From positions 1 through 64,000 of the forward strand of contig WGMF01000002.1 of NCBI GenBank assembly GCA_016125215.1: a stretch of DNA of 64,000 bases. Reading direction: 5' to 3'. The position numbers were made by a program, and so were the translations under genes. Shown in pieces: positions 18,038-28,194 of this stretch. This stretch comes from Phycisphaera sp. (GTDB taxonomy: Bacteria > Planctomycetota > Phycisphaerae > Phycisphaerales > Phycisphaeraceae). Below the pieces are notes generated by a model. That model saw nothing but the letters and a program-made list of their open reading frames with translations, was not told where the DNA came from and searched no databases. The first letter of the stretch is position 1, and every line of letters begins with the position of its first letter.

Positions 18038-18556
18038 TCACCCGTCCACAGGGTCCGTCGGCGTTTCAAGCACGCGCTGATACAACGCCACGTCCAGCCA
18101 CTTACCGAACTTGAACCCCACCTGCGGGAGCAGGCCCGTCCGTTCAAACCCGCACCGCTCGTGCAACGCGATGCTCACGCTGTTTTTTGAGTCGATCACC
18201 GCGATCACAACGTGATAGCCCTGCGCCCGTGCACGTTCGAGTGTCTGTTCAAGCAGCAACCTGCCCAACCCCCGCCCCCGGAATTGGCCGGCCACGTAGA
18301 GCGAGTTCTCCACGGTGTATTTGTAAGCCGGGAACCCACGGAACGGGCCGAAGCTGGCAAAACCCATCAAGGTGCTGTCATCATCGAACACGCCGATGAC
18401 CGGGTAGTTCCCTCGACGCTTGGCGTCGAACCACGCGGCCATCATCTCCATCGTGCGTGGCTGGTAGTCGTAGAGCGCGGTGCTCGTGGCAATGACCTCA
18501 TTGAGGATCGCCAGGATCGCTGCGCTATGCGCGTTGTCGCACTCTTTGATGAACAT
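18038..18556 (-). CDS. GNAT-family N-acetyltransferase, phosphinothricin-acetyltransferase-like
   Basis: The 172 residues carry the GNAT acetyl-CoA signature QFRGRGLGRLLLEQ (R-x-x-G-x-G/A) near residue 87 and the following NSVSIALHERCGFERTGLL. The N-terminus (AILNEVIATSTALYDYQPRT) and C-terminal KFGKWLDVALYQR match the bar/pat-like subgroup, which N-acetylates phosphinothricin, methionine sulfoximine or related small amines. The true substrate is unknown. The ATG at 18554-18556 matches the family's N-terminus; the frame is open for 128 further codons, but these lie opposite the metallo-beta-lactamase-fold gene. A TAAAAT lies 11 nt upstream. Confidence 0.87.
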   Translation of the reverse strand: MFIKECDNAHSAAILAILNEVIATSTALYDYQPRTMEMMAAWFDAKRRGNYPVIGVFDDDSTLMGFASFGPFRGFPAYKYTVENSLYVAGQFRGRGLGRLLLEQTLERARAQGYHVVIAVIDSKNSVSIALHERCGFERTGLLPQVGFKFGKWLDVALYQRVLETPTDPVDG

Positions 18557-18567
18557 GTCCGGGCGAC

Positions 18568-18573
18568 ATTTTA
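18568..18573 (-). promoter_or_regulatory. -10-like TAAAAT before the GNAT gene
   Basis: TAAAAT reads on the minus strand with 11 nt to the ATG at 18556. A leader of only a few bases is implied if it is used. Confidence 0.4.
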
Positions 18574-18602
18574 TCCAGCGGCGATTCAGCCTGTGTTGGG
18601 GC

Positions 18603-19274
18603 TTAAACAGACCGTCGTGACGGGTTGACGACGATGTTGTCGTGGCCGGGGATGATGGCGTCGGCGATTTCGAGGGCTTCGACGAGGGACTCGCGGGCCT
18701 GTTCGGTGTCGGCACAGCCGCGCAGGACCCGGCCCTGTTCCATGTGTTCGACGGTGGGCACCGCGTCGCCGGCGATGAGTGTGGTGGAGCCGGCGTGGAG
18801 CAACAGCAGGCCGCACGTGCCCGGGGTGAAACCGGGGAGGGGGAAGAGGTCGACCTGATCAGCAAGTTTGTCCGGCGAGGGCTTGCAGCGTTTGAGGATG
18901 TTGATGTCCTGTTCGAGCGCTTCGCGGTACTCGGGCTCATCCTGCGTGCGGAAACTCTCGATCAGGGCCTGGCCGATCGTCTCGCGTTCGGTTTCGCAGA
19001 TGAACCAGTTGGCGTGGTCGAAGGCCGCCAACCCCGCGCGGTGGGCAGGGCGGAAGTTGGTGAGAAAGACATCCGTCACCTGCTCGGGGCCTTTGCCGGT
19101 ACGTTCCTTAAGCAGCGCGGCAATCGCCTGCGCCGGCAGGCCGGGGTCGACAAGGATGGTCTTATCGTCGGCGTGGATGAGCGTCGTCGTCGCGTGCGCC
19201 CTGCGGACGGGCTGTTTCTCGCCCCACAGTTCGTGAGCGCTCAGGGCGCCGATGCTGATGATTCGGTAGTGCAT
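18603..19274 (-). CDS. Metallo-beta-lactamase-fold protein with degenerate metal site
   Basis: The 223 residues follow the order of the metallo-beta-lactamase fold: TTTLIHADDKTILVDPGLP at the N-terminal strands, then a position equivalent to HxHxDH, then GFTPG, AGDAVPT and IIPGHDN. The metal ligands are largely missing. The HxHxDH position reads NFRPAH and the usual GHTPG reads GFTPG, leaving one motif-1 His, the GD Asp and the final GHD His. A normal dizinc centre is therefore unlikely, so it could be a non-catalytic binding protein or use different ligands. It lies downstream of coaD on the same strand, separated by a repeat-filled gap. Confidence 0.75.
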   Translation of the reverse strand: MHYRIISIGALSAHELWGEKQPVRRAHATTTLIHADDKTILVDPGLPAQAIAALLKERTGKGPEQVTDVFLTNFRPAHRAGLAAFDHANWFICETERETIGQALIESFRTQDEPEYREALEQDINILKRCKPSPDKLADQVDLFPLPGFTPGTCGLLLLHAGSTTLIAGDAVPTVEHMEQGRVLRGCADTEQARESLVEALEIADAIIPGHDNIVVNPSRRSV

Positions 19275-19282
19275 GGGGGGAG

Positions 19283-19358
19283 ATGGATGATGGGTAATGG
19301 ATGATGGATGACGGATGATGTCAAAGAGAAAACCATTGATGATTGATGAATGATGATC
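19283..19358. repeat. Heptanucleotide repeats, ATGGATG type
   Basis: Seven-nt units run ATGGATG, ATGGGTA, ATGGATG, ATGGATG, ACGGATG at about 19284-19318, and ATTGATG, ATTGATG, AATGATG at about 19336-19356. They are the reverse complement of the left-edge block (118-182). They lie between coaD and the metallo-beta-lactamase-fold gene. Confidence 0.85.
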
Positions 19359-19434
19359 TCAAGCCGGGGATCATCGGTCGCAAACGACCGGGCTAAATGA
19401 TTGTCGATCATCTTTTGAGCTGACGTACCGAGTA

Positions 19435-19469
19435 TCTCCTGTCTCCTCTCTCCTCTCTCACCTCTCTTA
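19435..19469. repeat. Heptanucleotide repeats, TCTCCTC type, reaching the coaD stop
   Basis: Units TCTCCTG, TCTCCTC, TCTCCTC, TCTCACC and TCTCTTA follow at strict 7-nt spacing. The last overlaps the coaD stop (TTA on this strand, 19467-19469), so the repeat provides the terminating codon. Confidence 0.8.
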
Positions 19470-20036
19470 ATCCTTATACCCGTCCTCCGACTTCCACGGG
19501 ACTTTGCCGCCGTGGGTTTGTTTTTTTTCTTTGAGGCGGTCGAGGACGAGCGGCGGGAGCAGGCGGTGGAGGCGGTGGATGTCGCCACCGGAGGCGATCT
19601 GTTTGATGAGTGTGGAGCTTGTAAACGCGTAGGTCTCGCCGGTCATGATGAAGACGGTTTCGACATCGGCGACGGCCCGGTTGGTCAGAGCCAGTTGGAA
19701 CTCGAAGTTCAGGTCGGTGACGTTGCGCAGCCCGCGCAGGATGGCGGTGGCGTTGACGGAGCGGGCAAAATCGACAGTCAGGCCGTGGTAGGTCTGGACG
19801 CTCACGTGTGGCCCGCAGTGCCTGGCAAGAAGCGCGCCGATCATGTCCCGGCGTTCGTCGAGGGTGAACAGCTCGTGCTTGGCGGGGTTGTGCCCGATGG
19901 CGACGATGAGTTTGTCGAACAGGTGCTGGCCCCGCTGGATCACGTCGAGGTGGCCGTTGGTGATCGGGTCGAACGTGCCGGGGAACAGGCCGACTTTCTG
20001 TGCGGGCGCGGGTGGGTTTTGGGGGTGATCTGCCAT
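19467..20036 (-). CDS. coaD: Phosphopantetheine adenylyltransferase
   Basis: CoaD makes dephospho-CoA from 4'-phosphopantetheine and ATP, the fourth step of coenzyme A synthesis. The 189 residues show GLFPGTFDPITNGHLDVI with the TxGH nucleotidyltransferase motif, LRGLRNVTDLNFEFQLALTN, and the C-terminal substrate-binding TSSTLIKQIASGG. The enzyme is slightly long (about 160 in E. coli) because of a Pro-rich N-terminus and a Lys-rich tail. TATACT stands 9 nt before the ATG with no Shine-Dalgarno. Confidence 0.95.
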   Translation of the reverse strand: MADHPQNPPAPAQKVGLFPGTFDPITNGHLDVIQRGQHLFDKLIVAIGHNPAKHELFTLDERRDMIGALLARHCGPHVSVQTYHGLTVDFARSVNATAILRGLRNVTDLNFEFQLALTNRAVADVETVFIMTGETYAFTSSTLIKQIASGGDIHRLHRLLPPLVLDRLKEKKQTHGGKVPWKSEDGYKD

Positions 20037-20045
20037 GTTTGTGCG

Positions 20046-20051
20046 AGTATA
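20046..20051 (-). promoter_or_regulatory. -10-like TATACT before coaD
   Basis: TATACT reads on the minus strand, 9 nt from the ATG at 20036, with no ribosome-binding site. The remaining 20052-20285 interval shows no gene, RNA or repeat that I can support. Confidence 0.55.
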
Positions 20052-20285
20052 TCAGGGCGGGATGCGGGCGGCGGTTGCCCAGACGTTACAGGCCACACCG
20101 TGCGGGGGGTGTGTAAAAATGTTGTGGTGATGGACTGGCCCGGTCGGGGTTTGAATCGTTTGTTTGTCGTGTCGGTTGTGCGGGTGTGACGGTCACGCAC
20201 CCCACCCCCGCCCCGACAAACAACCCAGCCCTGGATCGGGTCTCGCACCGGCTTGCCTCCCCGGTCGAGACCCTTTTTTTATCCC

Positions 20286-20291
20286 TATCAT
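20286..20291 (+). promoter_or_regulatory. -10-like TATCAT before the SDR/DUF2867 gene
   Basis: TATCAT is followed by 6 nt and the ATG at 20298, placing the predicted transcription start at or within 1-2 nt of the start codon. Confidence 0.5.
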
Positions 20292-20297
20292 TGGGGC

Positions 20298-21794
20298 ATG
20301 ACGGGACCCTTGTCACGCGGTTGTGTGTTGCTCACCGGGGCCACGGGGTACATCGGCGGGCGCCTCGCGCCGCGGCTGCTCGACGCGGGTTGGCGTGTGC
20401 GCTGCCTCACGCGCTCGCGCAGCAAGCTCGCGGCGCGCCCGTGGACGGATCGGCCGGGCGTCGAGGTGGTCGAGTGTGACGCATCGGACGTGGAACGGAT
20501 GACCAAGGCGATGCGTGGGTGTGTGGCGGCGTATTACCTGATCCACTCCATGGAGGTCGCCGGTCGGGAGTATGCCCAGCGTGACAGGATGTTAGCCCAG
20601 GCCTTTGCGGCCGCGGCTGCTCGGGCAGGGGTCGGCCGGATCATCTACCTCGGCGGGCTGGGCGAGATGGGTGACAACCTGAGCGAGCATCTTTCTTCAA
20701 GGCGCGAGGTTGAAGAGAGACTGGCCTCGACAGGTGTGCCCGTCACCGTCTTCCGTGCCGCGATGGTGATCGGTTCGGGGTCCGCTTCGTTCGAGGTCTT
20801 GCGTTACCTCACCGAGCGCCTGCCGATCATGGTCACGCCGCGCTGGGTGCAGACCGAGTCGCAACCGATCGCCGTGCGTGACGTGCTGCGTTACCTGTCG
20901 GCCTGCCTCGACCACCCCGAGACCTTGGGCCAGACGCTCGACATCGGCGGGCCCGACATCGTGACGTACCGGCAGATGATCCACGTCATGGCACACGCGC
21001 TTCGTCTGCGGAGGCGGGTGATCCTCCCCGTGCCGTTGCTTACGCCGCGTTTGAGTTCGCTGTGGGTCCACCTCGTCACGCCGGTGAACTACAAGGTGGC
21101 CCGGCCGCTGGCGGACGGCTTACGCAACCGCGTGGTCTGTCGGGACAACACGGTCCACAAGGTGCTCGGAGAGCCGGAGCTCGACGTGAAGCGTGCGGTG
21201 ATGCTCGCGGTGGGGCGCGTGGAGCGTGAAGATGTCGAGACGAGTTGGAGCGACGCGGGGGTGATGCCGGGCGACCCGGGCTGGGCGGGCGGACAGGTGT
21301 TTACCGATCGCAGAGAGGTCGTGGTTCACGCCGATGCGCAGCGCACCTTCGAGACCGTCTGCAAACTCGGCGGTGAGCACGGCTACTACGAAGCCGACTG
21401 GCTCTGGCACCTGCGCGGCGTGATGGATCGGCTCGTCGGCGGGCCGGGGTTGAGGAGGTCGCGGCGAAACCCGCGCACGCTCTCGGTCGGCGACGCCCTG
21501 GATTTCTGGCGTGTGATCCAGCTCGAGCGTGGCCAAAGAGTGTCGCTGCGTGCCGAGATGAAAGTCCCCGGCGATGCGCTGCTCGAGTTTGAGGTCCACC
21601 CGCTTGCCGATGACAACGATTCACAGCCCTCTGAACGTGAATGCCTGCTCGTGCAGACAGCCCGGTTCAAGCCGCGAGGGTTGTTGGGGTTGCTCTATTG
21701 GTACGCGGTGCTGCCGATGCACGGGTACGTGTTTCGCTCGATGCTCAACGGCTTGAAACGCGAGGCGGAACAACCGCCCAAGCAACAGGGTTGA
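20298..21794 (+). CDS. NAD(P)-binding SDR-like protein with DUF2867 domain
   Basis: The 498 residues begin with an atypical short-chain dehydrogenase Rossmann fold: CVLLTGATGYIGGRLAPRLL binds the dinucleotide, and the NmrA/YfcH-like core runs to about residue 300 (IIYLGGLGEMGDNLSEH). The second part, with HGYYEADWLWHLRGVMDRLV and FWRVIQLERGQRVSLRAEMK, matches DUF2867, which is regularly fused to such Rossmann domains. The substrate is unknown; related proteins are annotated only as nucleoside-diphosphate-sugar epimerase-like. The ATG at 20298 directly precedes the Rossmann strand. Confidence 0.88.
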   Translation: MTGPLSRGCVLLTGATGYIGGRLAPRLLDAGWRVRCLTRSRSKLAARPWTDRPGVEVVECDASDVERMTKAMRGCVAAYYLIHSMEVAGREYAQRDRMLAQAFAAAAARAGVGRIIYLGGLGEMGDNLSEHLSSRREVEERLASTGVPVTVFRAAMVIGSGSASFEVLRYLTERLPIMVTPRWVQTESQPIAVRDVLRYLSACLDHPETLGQTLDIGGPDIVTYRQMIHVMAHALRLRRRVILPVPLLTPRLSSLWVHLVTPVNYKVARPLADGLRNRVVCRDNTVHKVLGEPELDVKRAVMLAVGRVEREDVETSWSDAGVMPGDPGWAGGQVFTDRREVVVHADAQRTFETVCKLGGEHGYYEADWLWHLRGVMDRLVGGPGLRRSRRNPRTLSVGDALDFWRVIQLERGQRVSLRAEMKVPGDALLEFEVHPLADDNDSQPSERECLLVQTARFKPRGLLGLLYWYAVLPMHGYVFRSMLNGLKREAEQPPKQQG

Positions 21795-21887
21795 TTCGTC
21801 GTGGGGACGCTCTGGCAAGCGCACCAGAGGGATGCTAGATTGTGTCTCACGCAGTCCAGACGCATCACTCCGAAGAAAGGAACAACC

Positions 21888-23321
<1,434 letters not shown>

Positions 23322-23328
23322 GACGACG

Positions 23329-24696
23329 TTGAGAATACTTTCGACACAACGTGTGATGGCCTTGCTGAGTCTGGCCGCCCCGATCCTGCTGCCGGCTGTA
23401 CCTGGTATGGCTGCCCCATCTGACGACGAACATTGGGAGCAGGCGTTTAGTGAGATGGAGCCTTACCACGGGCCAACGGTTGAGGGTGTGGATACCGCCA
23501 CCCTGATCGGCAAGATCGTCGTCGGCTACCAGGGCTGGTTCGGCACGCCCAATGACGGATACGGCTTGGGGTGGAAGCACTACCAGTCCCGTGAGGGCTT
23601 CAAGCCCGGCGCATGCACGATTGATTACTGGCCGCACACCCGGGACTTCGACCCCGCGTGGCTCGAAGTGACGCCTTTCAAGAAGAAAGACGGCAGCGCG
23701 GCTCTGGCCTATTCCAGCACCACGCCCGGTGTGGTGCTCAAACATTTCGAGTGGATGCGTGACTACGGCATCGAGACGGCCTTCCTCCAGAGGTTCAGCG
23801 CCGTCACACGCAACCCCGTGCTCTTCCGCCGGAATAACAAGGTGTTAGACAACGTCCGCGCAGCCGCCAACGCCACCGGGCGCAGCTACGCCGTGATGTA
23901 CGACCTCAGCGGCACACCGCGCAACCAGATGGACTCGATCAAGGAGGACTGGAAACGCCTCGTCGACCGCATGGGCATCACCCGTGACAAGCACGACAAG
24001 GGTTACCAGTACCACCGGGGCAAACCCGTCGTGGCGCTGTGGGGCGTGGGGTTCTCTTCGGAAAATCGCGAATACACCCTGGATGAGTGCATGGACCTCA
24101 TCCGGTTTTTCAAGGACGACCCCACATACGGCGGCACGACGGTGATGCTCGGCGTCCCGACGGGTTGGCGGACGCTTGACCGCGACGCAATGAAAGACCC
24201 GAAGCTTCACGACGCGATCCGTTTGGCGGATATCGTCAGCCCGTGGACAGTTGGGCGCTTCAATTCCCCCGACGGTGTGACCACGCACGCTGAGCGATAT
24301 TGGTTGCCCGACATGGCGTGGTGTCGTGAGGCGGGGTTGGACTACATGCCCGTGGTTTTCCCCGGTTTTTCGTGGCACAACCTGAAAGGCGCCAAGCTCG
24401 ACGCGATCCCCCGTCTGGGTGGCCGATTCCTCTGGAAGCAATATGCAACGCTGATGGGCAACGGCGCGGACATGATCTATCAGGCCATGTTCGACGAGAT
24501 CGACGAGGGCACCGCGATCTGCAAGGTCGACAACGACCCGCCGATCGGGGCAAGCCCGTTCCTGACATACAAGCCCCAACCGGAGGATCATTACATGTGG
24601 CTCGTCGGCCGGGCCCAGCAGGTCTTGCAAAATAAGGCCAAGCTCACGCCCGAGATACCCATGCGCGAGGCTGTGATCGCCCCCGGTCCCCGATAA
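23329..24696 (+). CDS. Exported GH99/GH71-like glycoside hydrolase
   Basis: The 455 residues start with a signal peptide (hydrophobic to about residue 25, cleavage near GMAAP) and then VVGYQGWFGTPNDG, the opening of the GH71/GH99-like clan. Further on, MFDEIDEGTAI carries an E-x-x-E pair in the position of the GH99 catalytic glutamates. Characterised relatives act on alpha-mannosides or alpha-glucans, but this branch is uncharacterised, so the substrate is unknown. A TTG start at 23329 gives a good positively charged signal-peptide N-region; ATG 23356 is the alternative. It heads a block with a lyase and a sulfatase. Confidence 0.8.
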   Translation: MRILSTQRVMALLSLAAPILLPAVPGMAAPSDDEHWEQAFSEMEPYHGPTVEGVDTATLIGKIVVGYQGWFGTPNDGYGLGWKHYQSREGFKPGACTIDYWPHTRDFDPAWLEVTPFKKKDGSAALAYSSTTPGVVLKHFEWMRDYGIETAFLQRFSAVTRNPVLFRRNNKVLDNVRAAANATGRSYAVMYDLSGTPRNQMDSIKEDWKRLVDRMGITRDKHDKGYQYHRGKPVVALWGVGFSSENREYTLDECMDLIRFFKDDPTYGGTTVMLGVPTGWRTLDRDAMKDPKLHDAIRLADIVSPWTVGRFNSPDGVTTHAERYWLPDMAWCREAGLDYMPVVFPGFSWHNLKGAKLDAIPRLGGRFLWKQYATLMGNGADMIYQAMFDEIDEGTAICKVDNDPPIGASPFLTYKPQPEDHYMWLVGRAQQVLQNKAKLTPEIPMREAVIAPGPR

Positions 24697-24818
24697 ATTT
24701 TCAATCGGCTGGGTTTTTTTCTCGTGATTGCGGGCACATGATTGCGTGCTCGGAGGGTCAGGCCACCGCGCAGGCCCGTCCGGGCAATATCCCGGCTGGT
24801 GAACCGTTGGACTGCGGC

Positions 24819-26744
24819 ATGAACAAGAACACAAATCTCATCACGGTTCTGGTTATTTTTATTTTGGCAGCCTGCCCGATACGGGGCTTCGCGGAAACGG
24901 AGCGTTTTTCCATGGACGAAGTGCCGAGTCAACAGGATATTCTCAAGACACTCATGGCCGATCACCCGCGGTTGCTCGCCGATGAGGCAGGGTTTGAGCG
25001 CATCAGGCGACTGGTCCGGACCGACCCGTGGGCCAAGGCGACGTTCGATGCCGAGCGCGCGGAGTCGGACAAGATTCTCGCGCAGCCTGTGGTGACGTAC
25101 GACATCCCGGATGGCAAGCGGTTGCTCAGCGTGTCGCGGCGCGTGGTGGACCACATTTTGACGCTCGGGCTGGTCTGGAAGGTGACGGGGGAGAGGAAGT
25201 ACCTCGACCGCGCGTGGCTCGATATGCAGGCCGCGGCCGGCTTCAAGGACTGGAACCCCTCGCACTTTCTCGACACGGGTGAGATGACCGCGGCGCTGGG
25301 CATCGGTTACGACTGGTTCTATCACGATCTTTCGCAGGAGCAGCGCGACACGATCCGGCAAGCGATCATCACGCACGGTCTGAAGCCCGGTATGGAGGTT
25401 TATGAGGGCAAGGGTTGGTGGGCCAAGGGGCACAACAACTGGAACCAGGTCTGCAACGGCGGGATGGTGATGGGCGCGCTGGCCATTGCGGACGAGGAGC
25501 CTGGGATTTGCGCAGCGGTGGTGCATCACGCCGTGCTGTCGTTGCCGTTGGCGATGCAAAGTTTCGCACCCGACGGCGGATGGATGGAGGGGCCGGGCTA
25601 CTGGGGTTATGCGATGCGTTACAACGCGCAGGCGATAGCGTGTCTGGACTCGGCGCTCGGGACGGACTTTGGCCTGTCCACCCTTGAGGGTTTCGACAAA
25701 GCGGCGGACTTTTATCTCCAGATGCGAGGTGCAACGGGCAAGAGTTTCAACTACGCCGACGCTCACCCGGGCAATATCGATCACCCCGCGCTGTTCTGGT
25801 TGGCCAAGCGGTTCAATCAGCCCGGGTGGGCGGTCTATCAGGCAAAATACGGCAAACCCAACCCTATGTCGCTGGTGTGGTACGACCCCGCGCTTGCCAA
25901 TGGCGATGAAATCAAACTCCCACTCGTCGCGCACTTCCGGGGGGTGGAGGTCGCCAGTGCTCGGACGGGCTGGGACGACCCTAATGCGCTATTCGTCGGC
26001 GTGAAAGCCGGCCGCAACGGTGTGCCGCACGACCACCTCGACCTCGGCTCGTTCATCTTCGAGGCGCTGGGCAAGCGCTGGTTGATCGACCTTGGATCGG
26101 ATGATTACAACCTGCCGGGCTATTTTGGGAGTCACCGTTACACCTACTACCGCCTCAGGGCTGAGGGGCACAACACGCTGGTCATCAACCCCGGCAAGAC
26201 CCAGCCCGACCAGAACCCCAAGGCCCTGTGCCTCATCACGCAGGCCACGCGTGAGGGGAATATATCGACCATCACCACCGACCTCACACCCGCTTACGCG
26301 GACCACGGCGCGACAACCGTCACACGCAAATTCCAGCTCACGGACAAGCAACTGACCGTCACCGACAACGTCCAACTCGACAGCCCCGGCGAGGTTTGGT
26401 GGTTTTATCACACCCCGGCGGCGGTTGAGCTTGCCCCCGACGGCCGGAGCGCGACGCTCACGATGCAAGACAAGCGGGTCACTGCACGACTTGTCGGATC
26501 GACCGATGCTAAGTTCACGGTCATGGACGCCCGTCCGCTGCCCGGGTCGCCCGACCCCGAGGGGCAGAACCCCAACAACGGTGCCAGGCTTCTCAATTCG
26601 CCCAAAGGTCTGGGCAGGGTCCGTGTCGGGGACACCCCCCGGTGGGGCGATCCCGACCCCGCACACGGTTATCGAAAACTCGCCGTGCATCTGACATCGG
26701 TATCGGATGCCAAGGTTCAAGTCGTGTTCGAGCCAATCGAATAA
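24819..26744 (+). CDS. Heparinase II/III family polysaccharide lyase (predicted lipoprotein)
   Basis: The 641 residues have a signal sequence ending FILAAC (Cys19), a possible lipobox. An alpha-helical toroid (about 60-360) with GHNNWNQVCNGG, the typical substrate-groove motif, precedes a C-terminal beta-sandwich with VPHDHLDLGSFIFEALGKRW and GHNTLVINPG, diagnostic of heparinase II/III enzymes. Such lyases cleave uronate-containing polymers by beta-elimination; the exact polymer cannot be read. The ATG at 24819 gives the signal peptide. A sulfatase follows 31 bp later, which suits a sulfated substrate. Confidence 0.9.
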   Translation: MNKNTNLITVLVIFILAACPIRGFAETERFSMDEVPSQQDILKTLMADHPRLLADEAGFERIRRLVRTDPWAKATFDAERAESDKILAQPVVTYDIPDGKRLLSVSRRVVDHILTLGLVWKVTGERKYLDRAWLDMQAAAGFKDWNPSHFLDTGEMTAALGIGYDWFYHDLSQEQRDTIRQAIITHGLKPGMEVYEGKGWWAKGHNNWNQVCNGGMVMGALAIADEEPGICAAVVHHAVLSLPLAMQSFAPDGGWMEGPGYWGYAMRYNAQAIACLDSALGTDFGLSTLEGFDKAADFYLQMRGATGKSFNYADAHPGNIDHPALFWLAKRFNQPGWAVYQAKYGKPNPMSLVWYDPALANGDEIKLPLVAHFRGVEVASARTGWDDPNALFVGVKAGRNGVPHDHLDLGSFIFEALGKRWLIDLGSDDYNLPGYFGSHRYTYYRLRAEGHNTLVINPGKTQPDQNPKALCLITQATREGNISTITTDLTPAYADHGATTVTRKFQLTDKQLTVTDNVQLDSPGEVWWFYHTPAAVELAPDGRSATLTMQDKRVTARLVGSTDAKFTVMDARPLPGSPDPEGQNPNNGARLLNSPKGLGRVRVGDTPRWGDPDPAHGYRKLAVHLTSVSDAKVQVVFEPIE

Positions 26745-26775
26745 TCTCTGGGGTCCAGAGCGGAGGTCTATCACC

Positions 26776-28194
26776 TTGTCACCCGCATTCGGCTTGTCCA
26801 GACGCAGCTTTCTCAAGAGTGTCGGGGTCGGCACCGCGGCGATGGCGCTGCCGCCGTTTGTCTTCGCGCAGCAACTCAAGCGCAAGCCCAACATCGTCTA
26901 CATCCTTGCGGACGACCTGGGCTACGGCGACCTGAGCTGTTACGGTCAGAAGGTGTTTCAAACGCCCAACATCGACCGGATTGCATCGGAGGGTGTGCGC
27001 TTCACCGATCACTACTCAGGAAACACGGTCTGTGCGCCTTCACGCTGCTGCCTGATGACCGGTCTGCACAGCGGGCACGCACAGGTCCGGGGCAACCGCG
27101 GTCAAAAAAAACAGAACGCCACGACACTCGCAGCCAACACCGTCACCATCCCCAAACTCCTGAGGCAGGCCGGTTACGTCACGGGCATGTTCGGCAAGTG
27201 GGGGCTGGGTGAAACGGGAACGGTCGGCGAACCCCTCAATCATTTCGATGCGTTCTTCGGCTACACCAACCAAATGCTGGCCCACAATTATTACCCGCAA
27301 TACCTCTGGCGTAACCGTGACAAGGTCGAACTGGACAGCAAGGCTTATTCCCACGATCTCATCATGCAGGCGGCAATGGATTTCATCCGTGCCCACCGTG
27401 ATGAGAGTTTCTTTTGCTATCTGCCGGTGACCATCCCGCACGCCTCCATGGCCGCCCCCGAAGCCCTCCACGAAAAATACCGAAAGCTTTTCCCCCAGTT
27501 CGACAACGCCGTCGGCAGATACGCCGGCCCGAACGTGCAGAACCCCATCGCTGCGTTCCCCGCCATGATGGAGTGTCTCGATACTGGCGTGGGTCAGGTC
27601 ATGTCATTGCTCAAGGAACTGGGCCTCGACGATAACACCCTCGTGATTTTCACCAGCGACAACGGGCCTCACCACGAAGGCGGACACGACCCCGAGTTCT
27701 GGGACAGCAACGGCCCGTTCCGGGGGATCAAGCGCGATTTGTACGAGGGCGGCATCCGTGTGCTCTGTGTCGCTCGCTGGCCCGGCAACATCGCGCCCGG
27801 GACCATGTCCGACCTCCCCTGTGCATTCTGGGATATGCTGCCGACTTTCTGCGACATCGCGGGCCTGAAGGTGCCGGATAATACGGATGGTCTATCGATC
27901 CTGCCCGAGATGACTGGCAAGAAGCAAACCCCGCACGGCTATCTCTACTGGGAATTCAACGAGCGCGGCGGCGATCAGGCTCTGCGCAAAGGCCACCACA
28001 AAGCGGTCCGCACGGGCTTGAGACACAACGCCGACGCTCCGATTCAACTGTATGACCTTCAAGCCGACCCCGGCGAATCCGAGGATATCTCCGGCCAACA
28101 CCCCGAGGTTGTCCGGGTGTTGGCGGACCTTCTCAAGATTGCCCACACGGCATCCGCGGCATTCCCGCTCTATCAGGCCGAATTCCGCGGCTAA
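26776..28194 (+). CDS. Type I (formylglycine) sulfatase with Tat signal
   Basis: The 472 residues open with LSRRSFLKSVGVGTAAMA, a twin-arginine signal, then PNIVYILADDLGYGDLSCYG, which starts the alkaline-phosphatase-like core and carries metal-binding aspartates. CAPSRCCLMTG contains the C-x-P-S-R motif whose Cys (about residue 86) is converted to formylglycine. A second metal site is seen in VIFTSDNGPHHEGG. The start is TTG at 26776, with GGAGG at 26762-26766; no ATG lies near the Tat signal, and longer readings overlap the lyase. It should remove sulfate esters from a polysaccharide, probably together with the lyase before it. Confidence 0.92.
   Translation: MSPAFGLSRRSFLKSVGVGTAAMALPPFVFAQQLKRKPNIVYILADDLGYGDLSCYGQKVFQTPNIDRIASEGVRFTDHYSGNTVCAPSRCCLMTGLHSGHAQVRGNRGQKKQNATTLAANTVTIPKLLRQAGYVTGMFGKWGLGETGTVGEPLNHFDAFFGYTNQMLAHNYYPQYLWRNRDKVELDSKAYSHDLIMQAAMDFIRAHRDESFFCYLPVTIPHASMAAPEALHEKYRKLFPQFDNAVGRYAGPNVQNPIAAFPAMMECLDTGVGQVMSLLKELGLDDNTLVIFTSDNGPHHEGGHDPEFWDSNGPFRGIKRDLYEGGIRVLCVARWPGNIAPGTMSDLPCAFWDMLPTFCDIAGLKVPDNTDGLSILPEMTGKKQTPHGYLYWEFNERGGDQALRKGHHKAVRTGLRHNADAPIQLYDLQADPGESEDISGQHPEVVRVLADLLKIAHTASAAFPLYQAEFRG

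Noticed and set aside
20130-20165. tRNA-like T-arm (GGTTTGAATC)
   Set aside because: No acceptor stem, D-arm or anticodon arm could be drawn around it.
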